A stretch of DNA of 64,000 nucleotides. Source: JBHJGM01 sp050331815 (GTDB lineage: Bacteria; Verrucomicrobiota; Verrucomicrobiia; Opitutales; JBHJGM01). The notes beneath the pieces were generated by a model. It was given only the letters and a program-made list of their open reading frames with translations. It made no database searches and was not told where the DNA came from. Shown here one piece after another: positions 1 through 8,656 of the stretch; position 1 is the first letter of the stretch; every line of letters starts with the position of its first letter. The stretch spans positions 1 through 64,000 of the forward strand of contig JBHJGM010000005.1 in assembly GCA_050331815.1 (NCBI GenBank), read 5' to 3'. The position numbers and the translations under genes are program-made.

Positions 1-672
1 AGCCCCCAGCCCGTCCAGGATTGCGATGGAGGCGCTGGCGCCGATGCGGGTGGCGCCGGCGTCGATCATGGCCAGGGCGGTATCCGTATCGCGGATACCA
101 CCGGCGGCTTTGACGCCGAGTTCCAGGCCGACCGCTGCGCGCATGCGCTTCACGTCTTCAACTTTCGCCCCCGATGAGCCAAAGCCCGTTGAGGTCTTCA
201 CGTAGTCTGCGCCTGCTTCCTTGCACAAAAGGCAGGCTTGCGTGATTGCCTCCGGGCTCAGCAGACAATTTTCCAGAATCACCTTGACCGAAGCGCCGCC
301 TTTAGCGGCCTCGACCACCGCGGCTACATCCGCCTGGACGCGGGCATGGTCGCCATCTTTGAGCACTCCAACGTTGAGTACCATGTCGACCTCCGTGGCC
401 CCGGCTGAAATCGCGGCTTGGGTTTCGGTGGCCTTGGCCTCGGGTAGCGTCGCCCCGAGCGGAAAGCCCGCCACGGTGCACACCTGCACAACGCTGCCTG
501 CCAGTACTTTTGCAGCCAGTGCCACCCGCGACGGGTTCACGCAAACTGCCGCAAAGCCATGCTCTCTCGCCTCTGCGCAAAGAACTTCAACCTGTGCGGC
601 CGTTGCCTCCGGCTTGAGAATGGTGTGGTCGATGTAGGCGGCCAGTTCGGCGCGGGTCAAGGTGGGCGGCAT
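1..672 (-). CDS. deoC: deoxyribose-phosphate aldolase (C-terminus beyond window)
   Basis: Cytoplasmic class I aldolase that splits 2-deoxy-D-ribose 5-phosphate into acetaldehyde and glyceraldehyde 3-phosphate. The frame opens at an ATG ending at 672 and runs without a stop to base 1 (224 codons), so only the last few residues and the stop are missing. The start reads YIDHTILKPEAT as in the family. VKTSTGFGSSGAKVEDV carries the Schiff-base lysine and VKAAGGIRD the second active-site lysine. It lies 16 bp behind a PfkB sugar kinase and is the last visible gene of a leftward operon, which suggests a kinase-aldolase pair for (deoxy)ribose breakdown. Confidence 0.95.
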   Translation of the reverse strand, partial: MPPTLTRAELAAYIDHTILKPEATAAQVEVLCAEAREHGFAAVCVNPSRVALAAKVLAGSVVQVCTVAGFPLGATLPEAKATETQAAISAGATEVDMVLNVGVLKDGDHARVQADVAAVVEAAKGGASVKVILENCLLSPEAITQACLLCKEAGADYVKTSTGFGSSGAKVEDVKRMRAAVGLELGVKAAGGIRDTDTALAMIDAGATRIGASASIAILDGLGA

Positions 673-688
673 CTCGTTGTCGGAAAGT

Positions 689-1624
689 CTAGATGTTGAG
701 CAGGTCGCCCAGTTCGGCGGCGTCCGGGAAAGAGCTTTGTGTGCCCGGCTTGAGCACCGAGCGCGTCGCGATTTGGCAGGAACGGGCCACCGCGGTTTTC
801 AGCGCGACGTCGCGAGCCAGAAAGTAGGCCAGGCTGCCAACGAAGGAATCGCCGGCTCCGGTCGAATCGACGGCTTGTATCGCTTCTGCCTCGATGCGCT
901 GCGTTCCTGACGCATCGACCACGAGCGCCCCGCGCTTACCCAACGTGAGAATCACCGTTTTGGGTCCGCGTTCCAGGAGGGACTTGGCCGCCGTTTCCGC
1001 CTGCGCCTCGCTCGCCACGGGCAGGCCGGTCAGTAATTCGCACTCGCTTTCGTTTGGGCAAAAGATGTCGCTGAGCTGGTAGATCTCATCGGGCAGGGAC
1101 TCGCGCGCCGGCGCCGGATTGAAAATCGTCCGCACCCCTTCTTCACGCGCGACCTGCAGGGCCTTCAGACTGCGCTCGACCGGAATCTCCAACTGGCAGA
1201 CCAGCACCTGCGAGGCCCGGATCGCCGGGCGCGCCGCCTCGATTTCCGCATCGGTCAGCAGGTCATTCGCGCCGGTTACAATTATGATCGAATTACGCCC
1301 GTCAGCATCCACTGCGATCGGTGCCACCCCCGATGCCGCTTCGTCGGTCTGGTGCACATGGGTGGTATCGACGCCGAGCGCCTGAAAATTCTTCAGCGTG
1401 TCGTCGCCAAAGGAATCGCGTCCGAGTTTGGAAAGCATGACCACCTGGGCACCAAGCTTGGCTGCCATCACGGCTTGATTGGCGCCCTTGCCTCCAAAGC
1501 CCTGCTGAAAGCGGCTCCCGTGCAGTGTCTCACCTTCACGTGGCAGGCGCGGCACGTAGCTGATCAGATCGATGTTGCAGGCGCCGACCACGCAGATGGC
1601 CGGTGGATGCGGTGAGGCGCTCAT
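689..1624 (-). CDS. rbsK: PfkB-family sugar kinase, ribokinase-like
   Basis: Predicted cytoplasmic ATP-dependent kinase phosphorylating ribose or 2-deoxyribose at the 5-hydroxyl. The 311-residue length is typical. GGKGANQA near residue 43 is the sugar-binding signature, NPAP and NESE are in place, and DSTGAGDSF near residue 252 carries the catalytic aspartate and anion hole. Start ATG 1624 overlaps the stop of the upstream EthD-like gene by 4 bp (ATGA), so the two are probably translationally coupled. With deoC directly downstream the substrate may be 2-deoxyribose rather than ribose; sequence alone does not settle this. Confidence 0.9.
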   Translation of the reverse strand: MSASPHPPAICVVGACNIDLISYVPRLPREGETLHGSRFQQGFGGKGANQAVMAAKLGAQVVMLSKLGRDSFGDDTLKNFQALGVDTTHVHQTDEAASGVAPIAVDADGRNSIIIVTGANDLLTDAEIEAARPAIRASQVLVCQLEIPVERSLKALQVAREEGVRTIFNPAPARESLPDEIYQLSDIFCPNESECELLTGLPVASEAQAETAAKSLLERGPKTVILTLGKRGALVVDASGTQRIEAEAIQAVDSTGAGDSFVGSLAYFLARDVALKTAVARSCQIATRSVLKPGTQSSFPDAAELGDLLNI

Positions 1625-1983
1625 CGGGCGGCCTCCGGAGGTTGCACGGGCTGACCGTCACGCACCACAAAATACTCCTCGGTATACAGGTGCGTGCGGA
1701 TTTCGCAAAACTGGTCGGCGTCCTGACCGGCGATCTTCGCCAAATCACTTTCGAAGGACGCCTCCATGGTGGCTTTGTCCTTCCACCACAGTTCGGCGGT
1801 ACCGTCGTAGGGTGGCTCCTTGCCCAGTTCGGCGGGTTGATCCTCCAGGCAGAGGTTGATGCGGTATTCGAGGCAATTGGGCAACTTCGACGAAAGCTTG
1901 GTGTGTTCAATCAGCCAGCGATCATTGAACTCCTTGCGGCTCATACCGGGCTTTCGCTTGAGCAGGGCAACCAGCTTGATCAT
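1621..1983 (-). CDS. EthD-like ferredoxin-fold protein
   Basis: A 120-residue protein starting MIKLVALLKRKPGMSRKEF and containing W-x-x-E-H-T-K, the layout of EthD-domain (dimeric alpha-beta barrel) proteins. Members are small cytoplasmic proteins of mostly unknown role, some linked to oxidative catabolism. No catalytic residues can be assigned. It sits between the GHL6-like gene (44 bp upstream) and the sugar kinase (4-bp overlap), so it is part of the same leftward operon. The C-terminal tail after about residue 108 is low-complexity. The family call is reasonable; the function is unknown. Confidence 0.75.
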   Translation of the reverse strand: MIKLVALLKRKPGMSRKEFNDRWLIEHTKLSSKLPNCLEYRINLCLEDQPAELGKEPPYDGTAELWWKDKATMEASFESDLAKIAGQDADQFCEIRTHLYTEEYFVVRDGQPVQPPEAAR

Positions 1984-2027
1984 GACTCAATACCGAGTGC
2001 GGACCGCCCGACAACGCCAGCCTAAAA

Positions 2028-4025
2028 TCATGCCTTGGCGGCCACCTCCACCATCGCGTGTCCTCGAATTTCTGGAATCCGAAACGTGATCACACCGTCC
2101 CGCACTTTAAAGTCCAAGTCCCTGACTTCTGGAACAAGCCGCACAGACTGCACCGGGCGGTCGTTTCGAAAGCGCACTGTAAAATCATGAAGGGGGATGA
2201 CGTCCTCGATCGTATCAAACTGCTGCCCGCGTCGCTCGGGAATGTAATGCAAGAAGTGCAGCACGTGCCGCTGCAGCGCAGCCTGCTCGGTCATGGTGGC
2301 CAGCACCGTTGACGGCCCCTCGTGTCGTAACCAGTCCAGAGGTAGCAGCCGATCAATGGCACCGTTGATCAGCTGCTTGCACCAGCGTGAAGCCGTACGC
2401 GCGTATTCGCTGAAAAGTGGATGCGCAAAGTAGATGCTGCGACCGTTTTGCGTGACCGCCGGGCTCTGCGCTTCGCCCGAGACCGGTGCATGTCGATGCG
2501 AGCAATACTGCCTCCAGCTTCGGTTGAAGTAGGGACGCGCGGACCGCGCGAGCACATCAGTACCCGTTAACGGTAGCACCCGCGTTCCCCGCGTATACAG
2601 CACATGCTCCGTTGGCGGCAGACCGGCTTCCGGAAAGGCATCCGCCACGATAAATTCCGGTTCGTATTCGGCGGGCCCTTCGTAATCGAGGCCCAGGCAA
2701 TCCAGCGCAAAGCGGTCCGCAGCTTCAGCCAGTGCACCGGTGCCGCAGACAATCAGCCGCCCGCCATGTGCGACATAGGCCTCAAGCTTGCGCGCCAGTT
2801 CCCTGTCCAATCGGCGTTCTTCGGGAATCAGCAGCAGTTCAAAGCCGTTCAGGTCTTCGCTGCCGTCGAGCACTGCAAATTGTCGCGCCGATTCCTGCAG
2901 CATGCGTACCGCGCCCAGAGTCGCCGGCGGCAGCATCGTTTCAAAGCTCTCGGGCAGTAGCTCTTCGGCACTCAACAGGCCGATGTTTTGGCACAGCCGA
3001 GCCTCATTGCACCAGGGCTCCTTGGCTTCGACCTCCGCGTACACGCGGCCAATCAAATCATAGGTGTGTGCGCATAACTCGCCGCGTGGATGCAGCTGAT
3101 CGCCCACCGAGCATTTGGCGCCGGTGGCCAGCATGTGAAACACCTCGTACTCCAGCGCGGCCTGGTTCTTGAACGAATGAAAGTCGCCCCAGGAGGTGTG
3201 AAACTTCCCGGTCATCCCGATCGTTTGCTTTTGCAGGCCGGTCGCGTACCGCGCCACACAAGGATAATGCAGGTAGCCCCAGCCACCGCTGGGCAGTGAC
3301 TCGATTTCGAAATGGGTGAAGGCACCAGCCACAGGCCGATGGCGCGGGCCGATGTGCCCGGCGTTGTAGAAAAGCAGCGCGTCGGCCTTGCGCGCCCGTA
3401 CGCGTTGACTCATCTCGCGGGTGAACCGGTCGCAGACCTCCAGGCCAAAGGCGCGGCGATCCCAGGCGTCGGCTGGGTCGCGCCCGCGCTGCAGCATCTC
3501 CTCGCGGCAACGGCGGCAGACGCAATCCTGCGGGCTGACCCCGTCGAACCAGAAGCCATCGACCGCGGGTAACATGTCGAACAACTCATCGACATGCGCG
3601 AAAAGATAGTCCGCGTAAGGCGTATTCAGGCAGAGTGGTGCTTTGAAACCGGCCTCCAAAGGGCCGCGCCCGCCTAGTTTGCCTTCCGCTGATAGCTGAA
3701 TCCACTCCGGATGCTTTTCAGCCGTCTGGCTGGCGACCTGGACAGCCACGTAAATCGGCGCGCGAATACCATGGCGGTGGCAGGCTTCGATTTGTTCCGC
3801 CAGCAGGTTGCGACGGACCAGCCCCGGATGCACATCCTCGGCAAATTTTTTGGAGTCGTAGTACATCCAGCCATGCCAGCAGCGCGCAAACACATTGACC
3901 GAATTGACGTGCGCGCGCTTGAGCGTCTGCGCAAAGTACTCCGGATCGAAGTCCTGGCCGACTTCCGCAATCTCCCCCGAAGTGTGAAAATCCAGGTGGA
4001 TTTGCCGAAAGGGTAGCGCGTCCAT
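2028..4025 (-). CDS. GHL6-like putative glycoside hydrolase with GATase-like trimerisation domain
   Basis: A 665-residue protein with no signal peptide. The first 330 residues (opening QIHLDFHTSGEIAEVG, then VNVFARCWHG and FWFDGVSPQDC) resemble the hypothetical glycosyl hydrolase 6 family, a TIM barrel. Residues of about 370-480, including ELLLIPEERRLDRE and HGGRLIVCGTG, resemble the beta-galactosidase trimerisation (GATase-like) domain. A small beta domain follows. A CVCRRCREE motif near residue 170 may bind metal. Start ATG 4025 lies 26 bp below the aldo/keto reductase, within the same operon. The substrate is unknown; lack of a signal suggests it acts on imported oligosaccharides. Confidence 0.75.
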   Translation of the reverse strand: MDALPFRQIHLDFHTSGEIAEVGQDFDPEYFAQTLKRAHVNSVNVFARCWHGWMYYDSKKFAEDVHPGLVRRNLLAEQIEACHRHGIRAPIYVAVQVASQTAEKHPEWIQLSAEGKLGGRGPLEAGFKAPLCLNTPYADYLFAHVDELFDMLPAVDGFWFDGVSPQDCVCRRCREEMLQRGRDPADAWDRRAFGLEVCDRFTREMSQRVRARKADALLFYNAGHIGPRHRPVAGAFTHFEIESLPSGGWGYLHYPCVARYATGLQKQTIGMTGKFHTSWGDFHSFKNQAALEYEVFHMLATGAKCSVGDQLHPRGELCAHTYDLIGRVYAEVEAKEPWCNEARLCQNIGLLSAEELLPESFETMLPPATLGAVRMLQESARQFAVLDGSEDLNGFELLLIPEERRLDRELARKLEAYVAHGGRLIVCGTGALAEAADRFALDCLGLDYEGPAEYEPEFIVADAFPEAGLPPTEHVLYTRGTRVLPLTGTDVLARSARPYFNRSWRQYCSHRHAPVSGEAQSPAVTQNGRSIYFAHPLFSEYARTASRWCKQLINGAIDRLLPLDWLRHEGPSTVLATMTEQAALQRHVLHFLHYIPERRGQQFDTIEDVIPLHDFTVRFRNDRPVQSVRLVPEVRDLDFKVRDGVITFRIPEIRGHAMVEVAAKA

Positions 4026-4051
4026 ATCCGGATTTTTTCAACGTGGATCGT

Positions 4052-4888
4052 TTAGAACCAGTTCTCTTCCGGACGCCAGGAAATGACCGAGCCTTCCGGG
4101 CTGTCCAGCCCGTTCAGCGCGGTCATCTGGGCCGTATCCAACTCAAAGTCGAACACGTCCGCATTTTCAGCGATGCGCTCCGGGTTGGAGGATTTTGGAA
4201 TCGCGCCCACGCCCTGTTGCAGCTGCCAGCGAATCATGATTTGCGCGGGCGACTTGCCATGGGCGGCCGCAATCTGCTGGAGGGTGGGGTGGTTCATGCC
4301 TTCGGTGCGCGCTAAGGGTGAATAGGCCACGGTAAAAATGTCACGCGCGTCGTTAAAGGCGACGAGCTCGTTTTGCGCAAAGAAGGGGTGACGTTCGATT
4401 TGGTTGCACACGGGCAACTCGTTTACCTTGGGTAAAAACTGCTCCTCGTAGCGACGCACCGTGAAGTTGCTGACACCGACCGACTTTAGTTTCCCCTCGT
4501 CGCGCAACGCGCACAGGACTTCCCAGGCGGCTTCAGTTCCTTCGCGCACCGGCCAGTGAATCAGGTACAGGTCGATGTAGTCCAGGTCTATGCGCTTCAG
4601 GCTTTCTTCCACGGCACGACGCGTGGCCGCCGTGCCAAAGTCCTGAGCCATCACCTTACTGGTGACGAAGATCTCTTCGCGCGACAGACCCGAAGCCCGC
4701 ACCGCTTCGCCCACGGCGTCTTCATTGTTGTAGCCGCGCGCGGTGTCGATGTGCCGATAGCCCAGGTCCAGCGCCCGCCGCACCCCGTCGACACACGCCT
4801 CTTTCGATCCCATCTGAAACACTCCCAGCCCAAACAACGGCATCTCGTGGCCATCCCGCAAAGTACGCGTCGAGGTAATCGTCAGCAT
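4052..4888 (-). CDS. aldo/keto reductase
   Basis: NAD(P)H-dependent oxidoreductase of the AKR superfamily, single (beta/alpha)8 barrel, about 278 residues from ATG 4888. The frame is open upstream to 4924, but the conserved region begins close to the internal ATG. The catalytic tetrad is visible: D in HIDTARGYNNED (the Y is there too), K in VTSKV and H in LIHWPV. GVSNF and the C-terminal cofactor motif IPKSSNPERIAEN are conserved. It is the first gene of the leftward sugar operon ending in deoC. The substrate is probably a sugar or aldehyde. Confidence 0.9.
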   Translation of the reverse strand: MLTITSTRTLRDGHEMPLFGLGVFQMGSKEACVDGVRRALDLGYRHIDTARGYNNEDAVGEAVRASGLSREEIFVTSKVMAQDFGTAATRRAVEESLKRIDLDYIDLYLIHWPVREGTEAAWEVLCALRDEGKLKSVGVSNFTVRRYEEQFLPKVNELPVCNQIERHPFFAQNELVAFNDARDIFTVAYSPLARTEGMNHPTLQQIAAAHGKSPAQIMIRWQLQQGVGAIPKSSNPERIAENADVFDFELDTAQMTALNGLDSPEGSVISWRPEENWF

Positions 4889-5078
4889 CACGCTACCCAA
4901 CCGCTCCAGTCGCTCCCGCCGCAAGGAAATTCGCTAACCCAAAAATCCACCGAACACTGGGTCCCTAGTCGAAAGCAGGGGCTTTCGCGGACTGAGATGG
5001 AAATGACACGAAATTGAAACATACAACGAACACTTTTCCCTTGCCTTGGCATATTTATAAAACCACGTTTTGCACTCC

Positions 5079-6389
5079 ATGCTAGGACGGATATTACTTT
5101 TACTATTTATTTTAAGGATTTTACCTTATTCATTGGGTGCTGATACTTCGCCCGTGTCAGAGACGTCGGATGCTTCGTCGGACGTCGCCGCCGAGTCGTA
5201 TGAAGATGCTCAGGAAAATCGATTCATAACCGCAGCCAAAAAAGCAGCCCTAAACCGTGTTCAGTTAGCGATGCCGTTGCTTGATATTTCCGAGGAGGAT
5301 AAGGCGAAGAAGCCGGAGAAACCTAAAAAGGTTAGCCCTATCTCCAGTTGGGAAAAACTTAAAAAAAAGCGCTACAAGCTGATGCTACAAGGCGTAGAAA
5401 CGGTATACGCTCCTCAGACTAGTGCAACTTCCTGCTGGGCTGCGTGTGTCTCTAGCATTCTAAGGCACGAGTTGGGCATGCGCGTTAACGAAGGGGATCT
5501 AGTTCGAGAGGCTGGCCTTGAATGGCCGGAAAACCCAAAAGGCATGAGCGGATTTGAGTTGGATCAGGTTTCGATCATTCACGCACTGGCGCAAAAACCC
5601 AAAGATATAAATTACGCCTTTTTGCTGACAAGGCGCGCAGTACTAGCAAAGACAGCATCCGACAATCTGGATGCTCAGAAAGCGATCGCGCTGGCCGAAG
5701 AATTCTTGGATACCTTTCCGACTACTTCTGAAGTTATAAGCACATTAGCGCTTGGCGAAGCCTTTATAGCTGGTATTGGTCCTGCGCTTGAAAACCCGCG
5801 TAATTTCGGAACCACAACGAAGCAGCCAGATACTGCTTCGGAAGCCAATTCCATAGACTCTGATGAAGCCGTCGCCAAATTTTTAGAGGATTCACAGCCA
5901 AGCAAAGACCGTGGTCAGACTTCTGAGAAGCAAGCTCAAGATGGTATGGTAACTGAGGCCACTGTGACCCAAGTCGAGATCGACTCAGAGCTTGCAAGGC
6001 AGCCTGCAGCACAACTGCCGTCTGGACATATAATTATAGTCTATGGCGTTGTCCTTACTGGAAAGCCAGTTGAGAAGAAAGGTTTCCTTAAAAAGATGCG
6101 CGACTCTGGCACAAGCATAGTGGTAAATGTTGGCAAGGCTATTACTAATAAGGATAAGGAAAGTATGATTAAGATCGTCGACGATTTAGACCATCCTTAC
6201 CGAATTCAAGAGTTGTTGGTTTACGATCCCGCTCCAAGCGGCAAAGGCACGTTCAAAAGCATGAGCCCAAAAGAATTTTCGATGCGTGTAGCTTTCATGG
6301 TCTCACGTACCTCTGCCTTGGAAATAATCGAAGATATTAGACGCCGTCAGTCAGATCCCAAATTCGAGGAACTACTCACGATTCATTAA
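5079..6389 (+). CDS. exported papain-like cysteine peptidase (AvrRpt2/C39-like)
   Basis: A 436-residue protein from ATG 5079 (an in-frame TTG at 5070 is less likely). Residues 1-20 form a hydrophobic signal peptide. A charged Lys-rich stretch follows, then the peptidase core. APQTSATSCWAAC has the oxyanion glutamine six residues before nucleophile Cys119. SGHIIIVYG supplies the candidate His317 and LVYDPAP the candidate Asp383, the order of papain-like C39/C70 folds. About 200 residues separate Cys and His, with a helical segment and a Ser/Thr/Asp/Glu-rich, probably disordered insert. The gene is visibly more AT-rich than its flanks and heads a three-gene rightward cluster with a lipoprotein and a membrane protein. 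The target is unknown. Confidence 0.75.
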   Translation: MLGRILLLLFILRILPYSLGADTSPVSETSDASSDVAAESYEDAQENRFITAAKKAALNRVQLAMPLLDISEEDKAKKPEKPKKVSPISSWEKLKKKRYKLMLQGVETVYAPQTSATSCWAACVSSILRHELGMRVNEGDLVREAGLEWPENPKGMSGFELDQVSIIHALAQKPKDINYAFLLTRRAVLAKTASDNLDAQKAIALAEEFLDTFPTTSEVISTLALGEAFIAGIGPALENPRNFGTTTKQPDTASEANSIDSDEAVAKFLEDSQPSKDRGQTSEKQAQDGMVTEATVTQVEIDSELARQPAAQLPSGHIIIVYGVVLTGKPVEKKGFLKKMRDSGTSIVVNVGKAITNKDKESMIKIVDDLDHPYRIQELLVYDPAPSGKGTFKSMSPKEFSMRVAFMVSRTSALEIIEDIRRRQSDPKFEELLTIH

Positions 6390-6407
6390 TGCTGAGCTAA
6401 ATGAGCA

Positions 6408-6779
6408 ATGAATAAAAACCAAAAGCGACTCCGTTTTTTTCTCTGGATGCTTATCGCGGGACTTTTTGTTGGTTGTTCTTCGCGACCAAACAACTATGGC
6501 AGAGATAGAATTAACTCCATTCGTTTTGTTGTCAAAGGACCCGAATCATCCTGGATTTATGTCATGGCTCCTGCGGTATACAACCAACAAGGCACCACTT
6601 GGTTGCGTCTTGTCGATAAGATGCGAAAAGCTTCCAATATTCATTCAGGCCAAGAGTCAGTTCTTGTAGAATTAGTTGGCACCAGTCGGGCTAAAGTCTT
6701 GATCGAAAAAGACAGTCGTTGGGCTATCACAGAGATCAAAAATTTACAAGATGGCGGAAGGTATACGGTTGGCTTCTGA
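6408..6779 (+). CDS. small lipoprotein of the peptidase island
   Basis: A 123-residue protein with a type II signal: basic start MNKNQKRLR, hydrophobic core, and lipobox IAGLFVGC (Cys23). The mature part begins SSRPNN and seems to be a single small beta-rich domain. No family was recognised. It begins 18 bp after the peptidase gene and overlaps the following membrane-protein gene by 29 bp, so the three are probably one transcript. Codon use is AT-rich like its neighbours. It may anchor or regulate the exported peptidase at a membrane; that is inference. Confidence 0.7.
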   Translation: MNKNQKRLRFFLWMLIAGLFVGCSSRPNNYGRDRINSIRFVVKGPESSWIYVMAPAVYNQQGTTWLRLVDKMRKASNIHSGQESVLVELVGTSRAKVLIEKDSRWAITEIKNLQDGGRYTVGF

Positions 6780-8085
6780 GGATCAAACAGATGCCCCGGA
6801 CGGGCACTCATCCGATCGGAAACGAAGGAGCGGTCCTCGTGTTTGGATCTCGGAATTTGTTAAAGGGTATAAAGATCATGGCAGTGAGCTTTTTCGCATC
6901 GCTCTGCTTCTGTGGGGCTTTTATACAGTTATCAACTTTACAGAAACGTTGTCGGAGACGGCAATTTGGCTTCCAATCGAGTTACGCAGCCTTGCGCCTT
7001 TGATGCTTCTTCTAATTGTTACTCCTTCGTATGGATTTATTTCTCTGATGCTGCGATGGGTGGAAAAAGACAAAAATCTGGAAAATATTATAAGAAATAT
7101 TTATAAACAGAATTCTTCTACGGACGAGACAGGTACCCAAGATGACGATAAAATCAGTAACCGAGCAAAGATTATTCAAATTTCCATTCTTGGATCCGTG
7201 ATTGTGTTTTCTGCAGCCGGGCTGTATTACACTTTAAATCGGTATATTTATCTTGAAAATAACTTTGTAGTGTATCCTAGAGAAGGTTCGACACGTGTCT
7301 TTCTCCCCATGGATGCTGAAGGCAAGCTATCTGAAACATTTCAAAATGAACTCTACGCTTGGGCGGGGTCGTTCGATTTTAAGGATAATACTACAGACGC
7401 CTCGAGTATCTCAGACAATGTGGCGCCAAAGTATAGGCGTCATCCTGGTTTTGATGAATCTATTCGGCGCAAACTGATCGAGAGACTGGGGGGTGAAGTT
7501 TCTTTGCTATCTGCCCCTATTAAAATTACGCAGGAAAGTCCATCAAATGACTTCAGACTGGCCGCCAGGGAACGTAAAGTAGATTATGGAACTGCAAGTG
7601 CGAATCACTCTAAACGTACAGGAGCCCAAGAAGCGCTTGAAGTATTGGAAACTACTGTGGTGCTTCCCGCACCTTACGTAGGTGAAGCCATTCGATCGGC
7701 TCCCCATGATATACAATACTACTTAAGCTTTTTTGAAGACGAAGGTACTATGCGTACGCGAAAGGCCTATCTTCATTTGTATCTACTCTTGATTGTCTTA
7801 GCTGTAAGCTTATCTGTTGGTTGTGAGTGTTTGCGCAACCTGTTTCTCAAAAAGGAGATCGCGCTTAATCTCAAAAAGGAGATCGCGCTTAATGATGAAG
7901 GCGTTGAGAATCATGCGGCTAGGGTCAATCCGTCGCCTGCTGCACATGCTTCAGCTGTGAGTAAGGGACAAGCAGGTTCGGAATTCCCCCAAAAAACAGT
8001 TACGGATGCTCTTGGTATCGAAAGAGACCACCCTAGAAAGATGATTCCTGGTGCTAATCTTGATAGCTCGGAGAAAAATTCATGA
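6751..8085 (+). CDS. four-helix inner-membrane protein with periplasmic domain
   Basis: A 444-residue protein of unknown family. Predicted membrane helices lie near residues 47-66, 80-103, 142-163 and 338-358. That places residues 164-335 outside the cytoplasm and both ends inside. The N-terminal 30 residues are polar. After the last helix is an exact 8-residue duplication (LKKEIALN twice) from a 24-bp tandem repeat, then a polar tail. The start overlaps the lipoprotein gene by 29 bp and has no strong ribosome binding site, which suggests translational coupling. Base composition matches the two preceding genes. It is a likely envelope partner of the peptidase and lipoprotein. Confidence 0.65.
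   Translation: MAEGIRLASEDQTDAPDGHSSDRKRRSGPRVWISEFVKGYKDHGSELFRIALLLWGFYTVINFTETLSETAIWLPIELRSLAPLMLLLIVTPSYGFISLMLRWVEKDKNLENIIRNIYKQNSSTDETGTQDDDKISNRAKIIQISILGSVIVFSAAGLYYTLNRYIYLENNFVVYPREGSTRVFLPMDAEGKLSETFQNELYAWAGSFDFKDNTTDASSISDNVAPKYRRHPGFDESIRRKLIERLGGEVSLLSAPIKITQESPSNDFRLAARERKVDYGTASANHSKRTGAQEALEVLETTVVLPAPYVGEAIRSAPHDIQYYLSFFEDEGTMRTRKAYLHLYLLLIVLAVSLSVGCECLRNLFLKKEIALNLKKEIALNDEGVENHAARVNPSPAAHASAVSKGQAGSEFPQKTVTDALGIERDHPRKMIPGANLDSSEKNS
7846..7893 (+). repeat. exact 24-bp tandem duplication
   Basis: Bases 7846-7869 and 7870-7893 are identical (unit begins ctcaaaaaggag). It is in frame and duplicates eight residues just inside the last membrane helix of the island membrane protein. 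The unit is a multiple of three, so the protein is not disrupted. Confidence 0.95.
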
Positions 8086-8286
8086 AACCAGATTTTTTTG
8101 TGTGCATATATCTGTTGAGCACGCAATGCCTCTCCAGCAGATATTCATGCCACTAAGTTCCTGACTTCAGCCAAACAGCTTTTCGCGAAATAGTGAGGCC
8201 CCAAGGCTAGCTGGCTTACTGAGCGATAATCAGAACGGCCTCGTCCGGCATCAAACCACTGCCCCTCGCCAGGCCGTTTTGGAAAA

Positions 8287-8363
<77 letters not shown>

Positions 8364-8464
8364 TCGCGATTTGGAAAAACGTACAAGCTACCAAGCAGGT
8401 TGTCGCGGATCAAGTGCAATTTATCGATGCGGCTCGAAAAATTTCAGCGCGCCCGCTTTGGCGC

Positions 8465-8492
8465 TTGCACCCAGCGGACTCCGGTCTACTGT
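8465..8492 (+). promoter_or_regulatory. candidate promoter of rpsB-tsf
   Basis: TTGCAC (8465-8470) and TACTGT (8487-8492) are separated by 16 bp, a fair sigma-70 match, about 165 bp before rpsB. The 8364-8656 gap otherwise holds no gene that I can see. Confidence 0.35.
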
Positions 8493-8656
8493 CTTAAGTT
8501 TCGTCAATTGCGGAGTTTACCTGTCCTGCCGGTAGCGTCGGGCTGACTCATATAGTTGTGACAAATACATTCAACCATTGCTCATTTTAAAAAATCCAAG
8601 GTCTTCAGGCGCGTGAGCCGCCATCTCCGGCAGAAGATACGGAGCCATAAATCCAT

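Noticed and set aside
8234..8278. Inverted repeat AACGGCCT / AGGCCGTT downstream of tRNA-Met
   Set aside because: The loop is 29 bases and no T-run follows on either strand, so a terminator is not supported.
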